Below the pieces are notes generated by a model, which was not told the origin of the DNA, ran no database searches, and worked only from the letters and a program-made list of their open reading frames with translations. Made by a program: the position numbers and the translations under genes. From Pontiellaceae bacterium (lineage in GTDB: Bacteria; Verrucomicrobiota; Kiritimatiellia; Kiritimatiellales; Tichowtungiaceae), in NCBI GenBank assembly GCA_029934215.1, contig JAOZMR010000167.1, forward strand, positions 1 to 6,246: a stretch of 6,246 nucleotides of DNA, written 5' to 3'. Positions 1-6,243 of this stretch are shown here, one piece after another (within the stretch, counting starts at the first letter, position 1; each line of letters begins with the position of its first letter).

Positions 1-188
1 ACGGCTTATAAAGGTCTCGGATCGCTGTGCACTCAAAATGGAAATAGTTAACAATCATCGGCATAAGAACAAAAAAATGATCCAACAACCGGATTTTATT
101 ATTTTCAAAACCTCTCATGAATCCGCAACCGAAAAAAGATCGTCTGAAGTGACTTGCGCCCCTTCGTGCAATCGGTAAGATTGCGTAC

Positions 189-217
189 TTGACGGAATGG
201 GAGCGGGTGAATACACT
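189..217 (+). promoter_or_regulatory. Candidate sigma70-type promoter for the HAD-like/yajC/secDF block
   Basis: A -35 box TTGACG (189-194) is separated by exactly 17 bases from a -10 box TACACT (212-217). That is 5/6 and 4/6 agreement with the TTGACA/TATAAT consensus at the ideal spacing. Transcription would begin near 224-226, leaving a leader of about 50 bases before the first gene. It is the best-spaced promoter I found upstream of the left block. It overlaps a terminator-like hairpin (200-233), with the -10 box in the hairpin loop, so one of the two readings may be accidental. Confidence 0.45.
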
Positions 218-233
218 ACGCTCCGTTTTTTTT
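200..233 (+). terminator. Terminator-like hairpin with U-tract
   Basis: GGAGCG (200-205) pairs perfectly with CGCTCC (219-224) across a 13-base loop. One G follows, then eight consecutive T (226-233). This is the layout of an intrinsic terminator for a transcript entering from the left of the window. The loop is longer than usual and the stem is only 6 bp, so strength is uncertain. RNA started at the overlapping promoter would begin at about the end of the stem and could not form the hairpin. Confidence 0.4.
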
Positions 234-245
234 GAATGAATAACC

Positions 246-269
246 GAGCCGCAGGCTCAACTGAGGAGC
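246..269 (+). promoter_or_regulatory. Leader hairpin and Shine-Dalgarno of the HAD-like gene
   Basis: GAGCC (246-250) and GGCTC (254-258) form a 5-bp GC-rich hairpin with a GCA loop just upstream of the Shine-Dalgarno AGGAG (264-268). The downstream half of this hairpin can instead pair with the Shine-Dalgarno region: GCTC (255-258) with GAGC (266-269). The two folds are mutually exclusive. The AGGAG also decides the start codon: ATG at 277 lies 8 bases after it, a better spacing than the TTG at 274. Whether the alternative pairing matters in vivo is speculation. Confidence 0.35.
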
Positions 270-276
270 TGAATTG

Positions 277-990
277 ATGAGTGATGCTGAAACCGTAGAA
301 GTTAAAGAGATAAAGGGAAACCCCATTCGAGAAGTGCTGTTTTTTGAACTTGAAACCGTTGCCACAACTGGGCGTGAATCCGTATTTGAAGCGGTTAAGA
401 AGGTGATGAAGCCTAAGGATATTGAGGTTACGCAGGCGTTATTCGCCAAATGTGGAATCAGCGTACGCCCCGGAGCAATTATTCGCTCAATGATTGCTAA
501 CTCTGGTCGCAATCTCACTACTGCGGATCAGCTTACGGCTGCTGCAGAGCGAACGGTTAAACGGTTTTTCTTGGGGGAAGCAGAACTGAATCCAGATCTA
601 CCGATGCTTATCAAAGCTGCGCAGGAAAAACAGATGGAAGTTGTTGCGCTCTCTGCTTGGCCTAAAGATGTTGCAGAAGCGTTGATGGGAAGGCTGGGTT
701 TGAAAAAGCTGGGCGTCTCGCTTGAAGCGCAGGATTGCACCGATGCCGGATTCCCAAGGGCCGACCACTGGCTTCGCATACTCAAAAAACGCAATCAGGA
801 TACCATTCCGCTGGTTGCAATTGTGAGCTCGCGTTCTGTTTGTAAGGGAGCACTAACAGCGGGTGCAACCTGCATCGTCGTCCCAGACGCTCGTACTGAA
901 TTTGAAGATTTTGCTGGGGCCAAAATTGTCCTCGATTCGCTGGGCGATATGGACCCCGAAGAGTTGCTCGAACTCGTTAGCCGTCCATAA
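277..990 (+). CDS. HAD-like protein with degenerate catalytic motifs, 237 aa
   Basis: The protein has the order of elements of a haloacid dehalogenase (HAD) fold but not its catalytic residues. The N-terminal strand reads FFELETV (22-28), where HAD enzymes have hhhDxDGT; both aspartates are glutamates. A helical cap-like region follows (about 35-105). VVALSAW (122-128) fits motif II with S126. FPRADHW (159-165) sits where the motif III lysine is expected and has arginine. VAIVSSRSVCKGALTAGA (180-197) resembles motif IV (GDSxxDxxAAxxAGA) with the aspartates lost. The length suits small HAD phosphatases of the beta-phosphoglucomutase/Gph type. I see no signal peptide or membrane segment, so it is probably cytoplasmic. 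The ATG at 277 was preferred over the TTG at 274 for Shine-Dalgarno spacing. It lies 69 bases before yajC and is probably cotranscribed with it. A pseudo-enzyme or binding role is an inference; divergent catalysis is possible. The HAD assignment is moderately sure, the function unknown. Confidence 0.7.
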   Translation: MSDAETVEVKEIKGNPIREVLFFELETVATTGRESVFEAVKKVMKPKDIEVTQALFAKCGISVRPGAIIRSMIANSGRNLTTADQLTAAAERTVKRFFLGEAELNPDLPMLIKAAQEKQMEVVALSAWPKDVAEALMGRLGLKKLGVSLEAQDCTDAGFPRADHWLRILKKRNQDTIPLVAIVSSRSVCKGALTAGATCIVVPDARTEFEDFAGAKIVLDSLGDMDPEELLELVSRP

Positions 991-1049
991 GACGACCCAC
1001 TGTTCCAGCAAAGGTTGAGCGCAAAAGTGCTCGTGATTTATAAATAAAT

Positions 1050-1053
1050 GGAG
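1050..1053 (+). promoter_or_regulatory. Shine-Dalgarno that sets the yajC start
   Basis: GGAG at 1050-1053 lies 6 bases before the ATG at 1060. The in-frame ATG at 1048 overlaps this site and has only AT-rich sequence without a Shine-Dalgarno upstream. The site therefore favours the 1060 start, which shortens the predicted protein by four residues (MEIS). Confidence 0.65.
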
Positions 1054-1059
1054 ATTTCT

Positions 1060-1407
1060 ATGTTTTTGAAAACGCTCGCAATGGCCGCACAGCCGGTCGC
1101 AGAAGGTGGAGGCACTGCCTCAGGCAGTCCGCTGCAGTTTATGCCGATCATTTTAATGGTCGCTATTTTTTACTTCGTGATGATTCGTCCGCAACGTCGG
1201 CGCGAAAAAGAACGGAAGGCAATGATTTCAGCCGTAAAAACCGGTCAGCGTGTTTTGCTATCGAGCGGCATAATAGGCGAAGTCGGCACGGTGAAGGAAA
1301 AAACAATACTCATTCAAATTGCTGAAAAAACCAGAATAGAGGTTTTGAAAAGCGCAGTATCGCAGATCATCGAAAAAGGTGATGCTATCGAAGAAATTAA
1401 GGCCTAA
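1060..1407 (+). CDS. yajC: Sec translocon accessory subunit YajC, 115 aa
   Basis: YajC is a small inner-membrane protein that associates with SecDF and the SecYEG channel. The sequence shows the family layout. A short N-terminus with a Gly/Ala/Ser-rich stretch is followed by one membrane segment (about 27-42, FMPIILMVAIFYFVMI). Next is the characteristic basic cytoplasmic motif RPQRRREKERK (43-53), and then a small soluble domain with the typical GQRVLLSSGIIGEVGTV (62-78) and a beta-rich remainder to about residue 104. The length of 115 aa is normal for the family. The start at 1060 is chosen from the GGAG spacing; an in-frame ATG at 1048 would add MEIS. The stop lies 18 bases before secDF, so the two are almost certainly cotranscribed, as in many bacteria. 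Nothing in it looks broken. Confidence 0.95.
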   Translation: MFLKTLAMAAQPVAEGGGTASGSPLQFMPIILMVAIFYFVMIRPQRRREKERKAMISAVKTGQRVLLSSGIIGEVGTVKEKTILIQIAEKTRIEVLKSAVSQIIEKGDAIEEIKA

Positions 1408-1425
1408 AAGGGTAGGGGATTTATC

Positions 1426-3915
1426 ATGATAAAAAATGCAATGTGGAAATGGGCAGCACTTGGGCTAATTACGGTTTGGTCGCTAGCGTTAGTGACTCCA
1501 GTGAAAGAAAAGGTGAAACTCGGGCTCGACCTCAAGGGCGGAACCAGCTTCACCGTCGAAGTTGATCGCGACGAGATTCGCAAACAAGTGCTCGAAGGCG
1601 ATGAAAGCCTGGGAGGTGCAAAACTGAATTCTGCCGTGGAATCGAAGGTGGAGATTTCTCGCGACATCGCCATCGAAGTAATTCGCGGTCGAATAGACGG
1701 TCTCGGGATCGCCGAGCCAGAGATTTATCCGCTTCTCGACGATCGTGTTGTCATCCGTCTTCCGGGTGTGGATGTTGACAAACGCGCCGAAGCAAAAGAC
1801 TCCATACAAAGTGTCGCCTTTCTTCAATTCCGCTTAGTCCACACCGATAGCGGCGCCTGGGTTCGAGAACTAGCCGGGTCTGGGTTAGCTCCAAAAGGGT
1901 TTAAATTGACCACCTATCGGGATGAGCCCGTTTACATTCGTGACTCCGCCACGGCTCGTGCCGAGGAGATGGATGCGACCTATTGGGCAGAACTTAAACG
2001 GTTCGGAACCAAGCGCAATGCAGAATTCATGTTGCAGAAAGATAATGCGCAAGATGGCTCGACACTCTATCGTCCCGTTTACGTCGAAATACGTGCGCAA
2101 ATGACTGGCTCCGATGTCCAAAGCGCACAAATCGAATATAACCAGAACAACATGCCCTATATTTCGATGACATTTAATAAAAAGGGTGCTGAAAATTTCG
2201 GGCGCGTGACAGGTGCTTACGCTCCGAACGGCGACAACAACATGGGCAACGAGGTCGGGCGCCAGCTCGCGATCATTCTCGACGGAAAACTCTACTCCTC
2301 GCCGACCATTCAAGAAGCAATCTACGGCGGGAACGCACAGATCACCGGATCGTTCACAATGGAAGAATGCCAGCGAATCGTCAACGTGCTGAACGCTGGA
2401 GCACTACCGGTTCCGGTTCGTATCGTTGAAGAACGCACCGTCGACCCAACGCTCGGACGCGACTCCATCCAAAGCGGAGTGCGTGCGCTCACATACGGTT
2501 CCATCGCGGTTGTCGCCTTTATGCTGATATACTACATGACTGCTGGGCTTATCGCCGACATATCCCTCCTTTTCGTGTTACTACTCCTTCCGTTTGGAAT
2601 GTGGTTCTCCTCCGGATGTCTTGGACTCTTTTCTCTGGTAGGTGCAAAGCCTGGCTTGCCGGTTCTAACCCTTCCTGGTATCGCCGGAATCGTGCTCACA
2701 ATCGGTATGGCGGTGGATGCAAATGTACTGATTTTTGAGCGCATTCGAGAAGAACTTCGCACCGGAAAAAGCGTGTTCGGATCCATTACCGCCGGATATA
2801 GCAAAGCATTCAGCACAATTATGGATGCAAATGTAACCACCCTTTTGACCGCAGTCATTCTCTTCTGGCAGGGATCGGGTGCCATTCGCGGTTTCGCAGT
2901 CACCCTAACTGCTGGGATCCTCGTCAGCATGCTCATGGTTTTGGTCTTCACCAGACTCTTCCTGGAAACCCTCGCAGAAAAAACCAAGATCAAATCCTTG
3001 AAAATGCTCAGCATCATCAAAGCGAATACAAAAATCGACTTCGTTGGAAAACGTAAGATTGCTGCCGTCGTATCCATTTTGATCATCCTCATCAGTTGGA
3101 GCTTCTTTATTCAAAAAGGGCAGGACAATTTCGGTGTCGATTTCACAGGAGGCTCTGCGATCACCTTCCGATTTGAAGAAAAACAAGATGTTGAGGTCAT
3201 TCGAGCCGCACTGACCAAAGCGGGAATCAAAGACTCAGCCCTACAATATCAGCGCGAAATCGCAGCAACCGAGGGAATGGAACTTCCAGAAACATTCGAA
3301 GTGAAAGTTGGCTACGAAGACGGGACACTCGCTCTCGACACCATGCTCGCTAGCTTTTCCAAACACGGCTACAAAGACATCGCAAACGACACCGTCGGAC
3401 CACAGATTGGTGAAGAATTGAAGAAAAAAGGAGTCATGGCACTCGTTTGGGCATTGGTTGGAATCATCATCTACATTTCCATCCGCTTTGAATTCGCCTT
3501 TGCTGTCGGTGCGATTGTCGCCTTGCTACATGACGTACTCATCACCGTCGGCATCTACTGCCTCTTTGGACGCCAGCTCAGTCTACCGATCGTAGCGGCA
3601 CTGCTAACCATTGTTGGGTACTCTGTAAACGATACCATCGTCGTGTTCGACCGCATCCGCGAGGACATCAAACTCCTGAAAGGCAAAGCATCTTATCGCG
3701 AGATCGCCAACCTCTCCATCAACCAGACGCTCTCGCGCACAGTGCTCACCTCCCTAACGACGCTCCTGACCGTCACGATGCTTCTGCTCTTTGGAGGCGG
3801 CGCCATCAACGACTTCGCGCTCGCGCTCTTTATTGGTATCATCGTCGGAACCTACTCATCAATCTTCGTCGCCACGCCAGTCGTACTACTCTGGCACAAG
3901 GAGAAGAAGGTCTAA
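1426..3915 (+). CDS. secDF: Fused protein translocase subunit SecDF, 829 aa
   Basis: SecDF is the proton-driven inner-membrane motor that assists late steps of Sec export. SecD and SecF, separate genes in E. coli, are one polypeptide here. SecD half: TM1 (about 6-23), the LGLDLKGGT motif (32-40), a large periplasmic P1 domain (about 41-350), then five membrane segments between about 356 and 513. These include IGMAVDANVLIFERIREE (426-443), whose D431 matches the conserved TM4 aspartate. SecF half: TM7 (about 543-562), FGVDFTGGS (569-577), a periplasmic P4 domain to about 665, and TM8-12, including GYSVNDTIVVFDRIRED (731-747) with D736. R771 in NQTLSRTVLTS is a likely match to the conserved TM11 arginine. 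These residues correspond to the proton-path D340, D637 and R671 of Thermus SecDF, mapped by motif only. AGGGG (1414-1418) precedes the ATG by 7 bases. Length is normal for fused SecDF, and a terminator follows at once. Confidence 0.97.
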   Translation: MIKNAMWKWAALGLITVWSLALVTPVKEKVKLGLDLKGGTSFTVEVDRDEIRKQVLEGDESLGGAKLNSAVESKVEISRDIAIEVIRGRIDGLGIAEPEIYPLLDDRVVIRLPGVDVDKRAEAKDSIQSVAFLQFRLVHTDSGAWVRELAGSGLAPKGFKLTTYRDEPVYIRDSATARAEEMDATYWAELKRFGTKRNAEFMLQKDNAQDGSTLYRPVYVEIRAQMTGSDVQSAQIEYNQNNMPYISMTFNKKGAENFGRVTGAYAPNGDNNMGNEVGRQLAIILDGKLYSSPTIQEAIYGGNAQITGSFTMEECQRIVNVLNAGALPVPVRIVEERTVDPTLGRDSIQSGVRALTYGSIAVVAFMLIYYMTAGLIADISLLFVLLLLPFGMWFSSGCLGLFSLVGAKPGLPVLTLPGIAGIVLTIGMAVDANVLIFERIREELRTGKSVFGSITAGYSKAFSTIMDANVTTLLTAVILFWQGSGAIRGFAVTLTAGILVSMLMVLVFTRLFLETLAEKTKIKSLKMLSIIKANTKIDFVGKRKIAAVVSILIILISWSFFIQKGQDNFGVDFTGGSAITFRFEEKQDVEVIRAALTKAGIKDSALQYQREIAATEGMELPETFEVKVGYEDGTLALDTMLASFSKHGYKDIANDTVGPQIGEELKKKGVMALVWALVGIIIYISIRFEFAFAVGAIVALLHDVLITVGIYCLFGRQLSLPIVAALLTIVGYSVNDTIVVFDRIREDIKLLKGKASYREIANLSINQTLSRTVLTSLTTLLTVTMLLLFGGGAINDFALALFIGIIVGTYSSIFVATPVVLLWHKEKKV

Positions 3916-3943
3916 ATCATTTCTTGTTGTGAATGGTTGCAAA

Positions 3944-3979
3944 ACAGGGCGGAACCTCGGTTCCGCCCTGTACTTTTTT
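3944..3979 (+). terminator. Strong intrinsic terminator after secDF
   Basis: ACAGGGCGGAAC (3944-3955) and GTTCCGCCCTGT (3960-3971) form a perfect 12-bp stem closed by a CTCG tetraloop. After AC come six T (3974-3979). It starts 28 bases after the secDF stop codon and separates the sec block from the downstream kinase gene. Confidence 0.95.
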
Positions 3980-4020
3980 GGAATAGATATGGATACGCAA
4001 CGAAACAGCTACGCAGTTGT

Positions 4021-4041
4021 AGCAAAATAGGTGATTTTGCT
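4021..4041. repeat. Perfect 8-bp inverted repeat upstream of the kinase gene
   Basis: AGCAAAAT (4021-4028) and ATTTTGCT (4034-4041) are exact reverse complements separated by five bases (AGGTG). The dyad lies about 115 bases upstream of the kinase start, in the 175-base gap after the secDF terminator. No poly-T follows, so it is not a terminator. The size would suit an operator for a dimeric regulator. An overlapping 5-bp hairpin (GCTAC 4008-4012, GTAGC 4019-4023) shares its left edge. I found no well-spaced promoter near it, so a regulatory role is an inference. Confidence 0.4.
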
Positions 4042-4154
4042 TCGTGCGGATTGGGTGTTCTGAAACTATAGACCGAGAAAAAGAAGTTTAGCTTTGCTTT
4101 TGTGCAGTTTCTTGCAACACTGATACAGATAACTTTAAAGGAAACGAGTCAATA

Positions 4155-5222
4155 ATGAATCTACGCAACCACCTGTTTTTCTCTTTTTTTTCAGACGACG
4201 CAAAAGATTGTCTCATACAAAGCGCAAGTCTCACGTCGCTTCTCGCTGGTGAACTGCTCATCAGAGAAGGCGATCCATCCGAGGAATTGTATCTTTTGCT
4301 GGACGGAAGAGCCGCTATTCGCAAAGAAGAAGAAGGCGGACGGTCTGCGCTAATCGGTTATATCGAGAAGAACGATTTCGTCGGCGAATTTGGAATCATC
4401 GATCAAGCACCACGAAGCGCAACGGTGGAGGCCATAACAAACCTACGTGTCGCCGTGATTCCGCGCCAAACGGCTATTGATTGCCTCCGAGATTCAACCG
4501 CGCTCTTCCGGCTGACAGCTCACACCACTCAACGCATGCGCATTGCTAATCAGCGATATGTAAAAGACATCCTCCAGCAGGAACGGATCGGTCTGCTGGG
4601 TGAAATGATGAATGGCATCCTTCACGATTTCCGCAATCCGTTTGCGGTCATTAGTATGGCATCCGACTGCATTCTTCAGAGTTGTCCAGATGCAGAAATT
4701 TTTTGCGAAATGATCTCGCAACAAATCAATCGAATGACGAGCATGGCAGAGGATATACTCGATTTTTCGAGCGGCAGAACCTCCCTAGATCGCGAGCCAG
4801 TCGTACTCAGCGGTTTGTTTGAACATTTTCGGAAGTTATATGCAGACTATTTTCTGCAGATGGATGTAGTTCTGAAGATTGAGCCAACCGACGAAAGAAT
4901 TTTTGGAGACGCCGATAAATTGCTGCGCGTGTTACAAAACTTGACATGTAACGCCGCTCAAGCCATGGCGATATCCGGCGGAACGATTACCATTTCAGCA
5001 AAAAAAGAGGATGAACAGATTCTCATTTCGGTGAGTGATAATGGTCCGGGAATTCCGGAAGATGTTCAGCACAATCTTTTTGATGCATTCTCAACGAGTG
5101 GGAAACAAAATGGGATTGGCATTGGAATGGCTGTCGTGCAATCCATCATCAAAGCGCACGCAGGAAGCATACATTTCGAAACCGAGGCCGGACGCGGAAC
5201 AACCTTTTTTATTCGATTATAA
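4155..5222 (+). CDS. Soluble sensor histidine kinase with N-terminal cyclic-nucleotide-binding domain, 355 aa
   Basis: This is a predicted two-component sensor kinase that autophosphorylates a histidine under control of a cyclic-nucleotide-binding domain. Residues about 8-120 form a cNMP-binding (CRP-like) domain: GELLIREGDPSEELYLLLDG (32-51), then VGEFGIIDQAPRSATVEA (76-93). The latter has the phosphate-binding-cassette glutamate (E78) and arginine (R87), so nucleotide binding is plausible. A helical linker leads to the dimerization/phosphoacceptor region with the H-box LHDFRNPFAVI (156-166), H157 being the phosphoacceptor. The HATPase domain has N-box LQNLTCNAAQA (260-270), G1 box DNGPGIPED (295-303), G2 box NGIGIGMAVV (319-328) and GRGTTF (346-351). 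All catalytic boxes look intact. There is no membrane segment or signal peptide, so it should be cytosolic. A weakly spaced AAGGA (4138-4142) lies 12 bases before the ATG. No response regulator or nucleotide cyclase is adjacent. The kinase call is firm; ligand and target are unknown. Confidence 0.92.
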   Translation: MNLRNHLFFSFFSDDAKDCLIQSASLTSLLAGELLIREGDPSEELYLLLDGRAAIRKEEEGGRSALIGYIEKNDFVGEFGIIDQAPRSATVEAITNLRVAVIPRQTAIDCLRDSTALFRLTAHTTQRMRIANQRYVKDILQQERIGLLGEMMNGILHDFRNPFAVISMASDCILQSCPDAEIFCEMISQQINRMTSMAEDILDFSSGRTSLDREPVVLSGLFEHFRKLYADYFLQMDVVLKIEPTDERIFGDADKLLRVLQNLTCNAAQAMAISGGTITISAKKEDEQILISVSDNGPGIPEDVQHNLFDAFSTSGKQNGIGIGMAVVQSIIKAHAGSIHFETEAGRGTTFFIRL

Positions 5223-5298
5223 TCTCGACGTTTTTGAAATATGCGGTAGAGTTGGTTTTTCGTAAAAATATACACAGAGTTCTGAAAGGGTTTATAAA

Positions 5299-6039
5299 AT
5301 GAAGGTTACGTTTTCATTTATGGTGTTGGTTCTATTGTTGGGTACGTTCGCGAGCGCAAGTCCAATTGTAATTGATGATTTCAACCACGGAGATGGGTTT
5401 GACGTTAGTCAAAGAGATGAAGCTGGATATACGGATCAGATTATCGTAGGGGATGGTCTGATCGAAGGAGTTATTAACGGGTATAGAACACTGGAAGCGT
5501 GTTTGGATTCAGGGAGTAACGGAAGTTCGGCGATTATTGTGCGGGCTACTAATGATTCAACAAACGTGAGTTGTACGTTTAGCGGACCGTCTGGGACGGT
5601 TGGTTCAACGATGCTGTATTGGGGATTGGGGAATCAGAATATTGGTGATCTCTCTCTCAATTTGGATTTGAGTGGTCAAACAGCATTTGAGCTTAGTCTT
5701 ACCTCTTCTGCGCATACTGGAAGCAATGACTTGGTTTTTCAGATTGAGGTGGAAACGGCTTGGGGTGGTAGCAGTACTTTAACGAAAACGGTTTCAATCG
5801 TTCAGTCCATGTCAGAAACTGTTTTGTTTAATTTTGCAGATTTTACGGATGTTGACGGTGTCACTTGGACTGATGTGGATAAGATTTTATTAAAAACCGA
5901 TGCTTCGTTTCCTGCCGTCGGAGGGTATGTTGCCGTGAATTTCGAGAAGATGGAAGCGGTGCCGGAGCCGATGACATTTGGGTTGCTAAGTTTAGGAGGA
6001 CTGGCATTGTTGGCGTTCCGTCGTCGCTTCACGTATTAA
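5299..6039 (+). CDS. Secreted PEP-CTERM sorting-domain protein of unknown function, 246 aa
   Basis: The N-terminus is a classical Sec signal peptide: MK, a hydrophobic core to about residue 16, then FASA|SP with likely cleavage after A20. The C-terminus is a PEP-CTERM tag: VPEP (221-224), a hydrophobic span (about 225-240) and a basic RRR end (241-243). In families that carry it, an exosortase recognizes and cleaves this tag while the protein is delivered to the envelope or exopolysaccharide layer. The middle (21-220) starts with VIDDFNHGDGFD and is rich in Ser, Thr, Gly and alternating hydrophobics, suggesting an all-beta, jelly-roll-like fold. I do not recognize a catalytic motif. There are two cysteines (C68, C92). 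AAAGGG (5285-5290) sits 8 bases before the ATG. It lies 76 bases after the kinase with no clear terminator between, so cotranscription is possible. It is G/T-rich with many TTG, GTT and ATT codons, unlike the C-ending codons of the 3' half of secDF. No exosortase gene is in the window. Confidence 0.88.
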   Translation: MKVTFSFMVLVLLLGTFASASPIVIDDFNHGDGFDVSQRDEAGYTDQIIVGDGLIEGVINGYRTLEACLDSGSNGSSAIIVRATNDSTNVSCTFSGPSGTVGSTMLYWGLGNQNIGDLSLNLDLSGQTAFELSLTSSAHTGSNDLVFQIEVETAWGGSSTLTKTVSIVQSMSETVLFNFADFTDVDGVTWTDVDKILLKTDASFPAVGGYVAVNFEKMEAVPEPMTFGLLSLGGLALLAFRRRFTY

Positions 6040-6077
6040 GCTGGCTTTCAAAATGAGCGAACCTATCTTTGTTTATC

Positions 6078-6104
6078 AGCCCTCGTACAAAACGAGGGCT
6101 TTTT
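6078..6104 (+). terminator. Intrinsic terminator after the PEP-CTERM gene
   Basis: AGCCCTCGT (6078-6086) and ACGAGGGCT (6092-6100) form a perfect 9-bp stem with an ACAAA loop. T6100-T6104 gives a short T-run. It starts 38 bases after the stop codon of the PEP-CTERM gene. Its T-run is also the left edge of a larger inverted repeat (6100-6156). Confidence 0.88.
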
Positions 6105-6156
6105 GAGTTTCCAACCTGAGGTGGCGCAATTCAACTTGCGAGCCGAAACTCAAAAA
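6100..6156. repeat. 12-bp inverted repeat enclosing a second palindrome
   Basis: TTTTTGAGTTTC (6100-6111) is the exact reverse complement of GAAACTCAAAAA (6145-6156). The 33 bases between them contain an inner stem, CGCAA (6125-6129) with TTGCG (6136-6140) around a TTCAAC loop. GG (6123-6124) and CC (6143-6144) extend it across a 2-base bulge. The inner stem abuts the outer stem on its right side, leaving an 11-base bulge (6112-6122) on the left, itself the palindrome ACCT-G-AGGT. As RNA or single-stranded DNA it would fold as one long bulged hairpin. Read on the - strand, the outer stem ends in T-rich sequence, so it might act as a terminator for a convergent transcript. A short dispersed repeat is another possibility. 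Confidence 0.55.
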
Positions 6157-6157
6157 T

Positions 6158-6243
6158 GACGTTTTTTACGAATCCTGGCTCCACTAAATAGTAAGGGGAG
6201 TGGAATTTATCGTTGTACCAAAAACCAGTACAACAAAAACGTC
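6158..6243. repeat. Nested inverted repeats able to form a three-way junction
   Basis: An outer pair, GACGTTTTT (6158-6166) with AAAAACGTC (6235-6243), encloses two hairpins. The first is TCCACT (6180-6185) with AGTGGA (6199-6204). The second is GTTGTAC (6212-6218) with GTACAAC (6228-6234) around a 9-base loop. The second hairpin abuts the right arm of the outer stem with no gap, so the two could stack coaxially. All three stems are perfect. No gene is visible here. The window ends 3 bases later, so I cannot tell whether this is a 5' leader of a downstream gene, an RNA gene, or the end of a mobile or repeated element. Confidence 0.4.

Noticed and set aside
2..178. Reading frame open from the window edge to a TAA at 176-178 on the + strand.
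   Set aside because: The translation (rich in N, H, K and S) has no recognizable domain, and the only ATGs inside lack a Shine-Dalgarno. It may be a chance frame or the tail of an upstream gene; I cannot support either.
1017..1032. Small hairpin GAGCGC-AAAA-GTGCTC between the HAD-like gene and yajC.
   Set aside because: The stem is short with one G-T pair and no T-tract follows, so it is not a terminator and nothing indicates a function.
1015..1044. Promoter-like TTGAGC (1015-1020), 18 bases, TATAAA (1039-1044) before yajC.
   Set aside because: The start would fall near 1051, inside the Shine-Dalgarno at 1050-1053, leaving almost no leader. The AT-rich -10 match is probably incidental.
4112..4139. 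TTGCAA, 16 bases, TTTAAA as a promoter for the kinase gene.
   Set aside because: Both boxes match only 4/6, and the predicted start lies downstream of the AAGGA ribosome-binding site.
3913..4154. Small + strand frame continuing past secDF to 4030 as a separate gene.
   Set aside because: It overlaps the end of secDF out of frame, runs through the terminator stem and has low-complexity Ser/Arg translation.
5215..5224. 10-bp palindrome GATTATAATC across the kinase stop codon.
   Set aside because: Short AT-rich palindromes are common by chance, and it is partly constrained by coding sequence.
6156..6191. Tiny frame MTFFTNPGSTK downstream of the PEP-CTERM gene as a leader peptide.
   Set aside because: There is no Shine-Dalgarno before the ATG, only 11 codons, and it overlaps the inverted-repeat structures.
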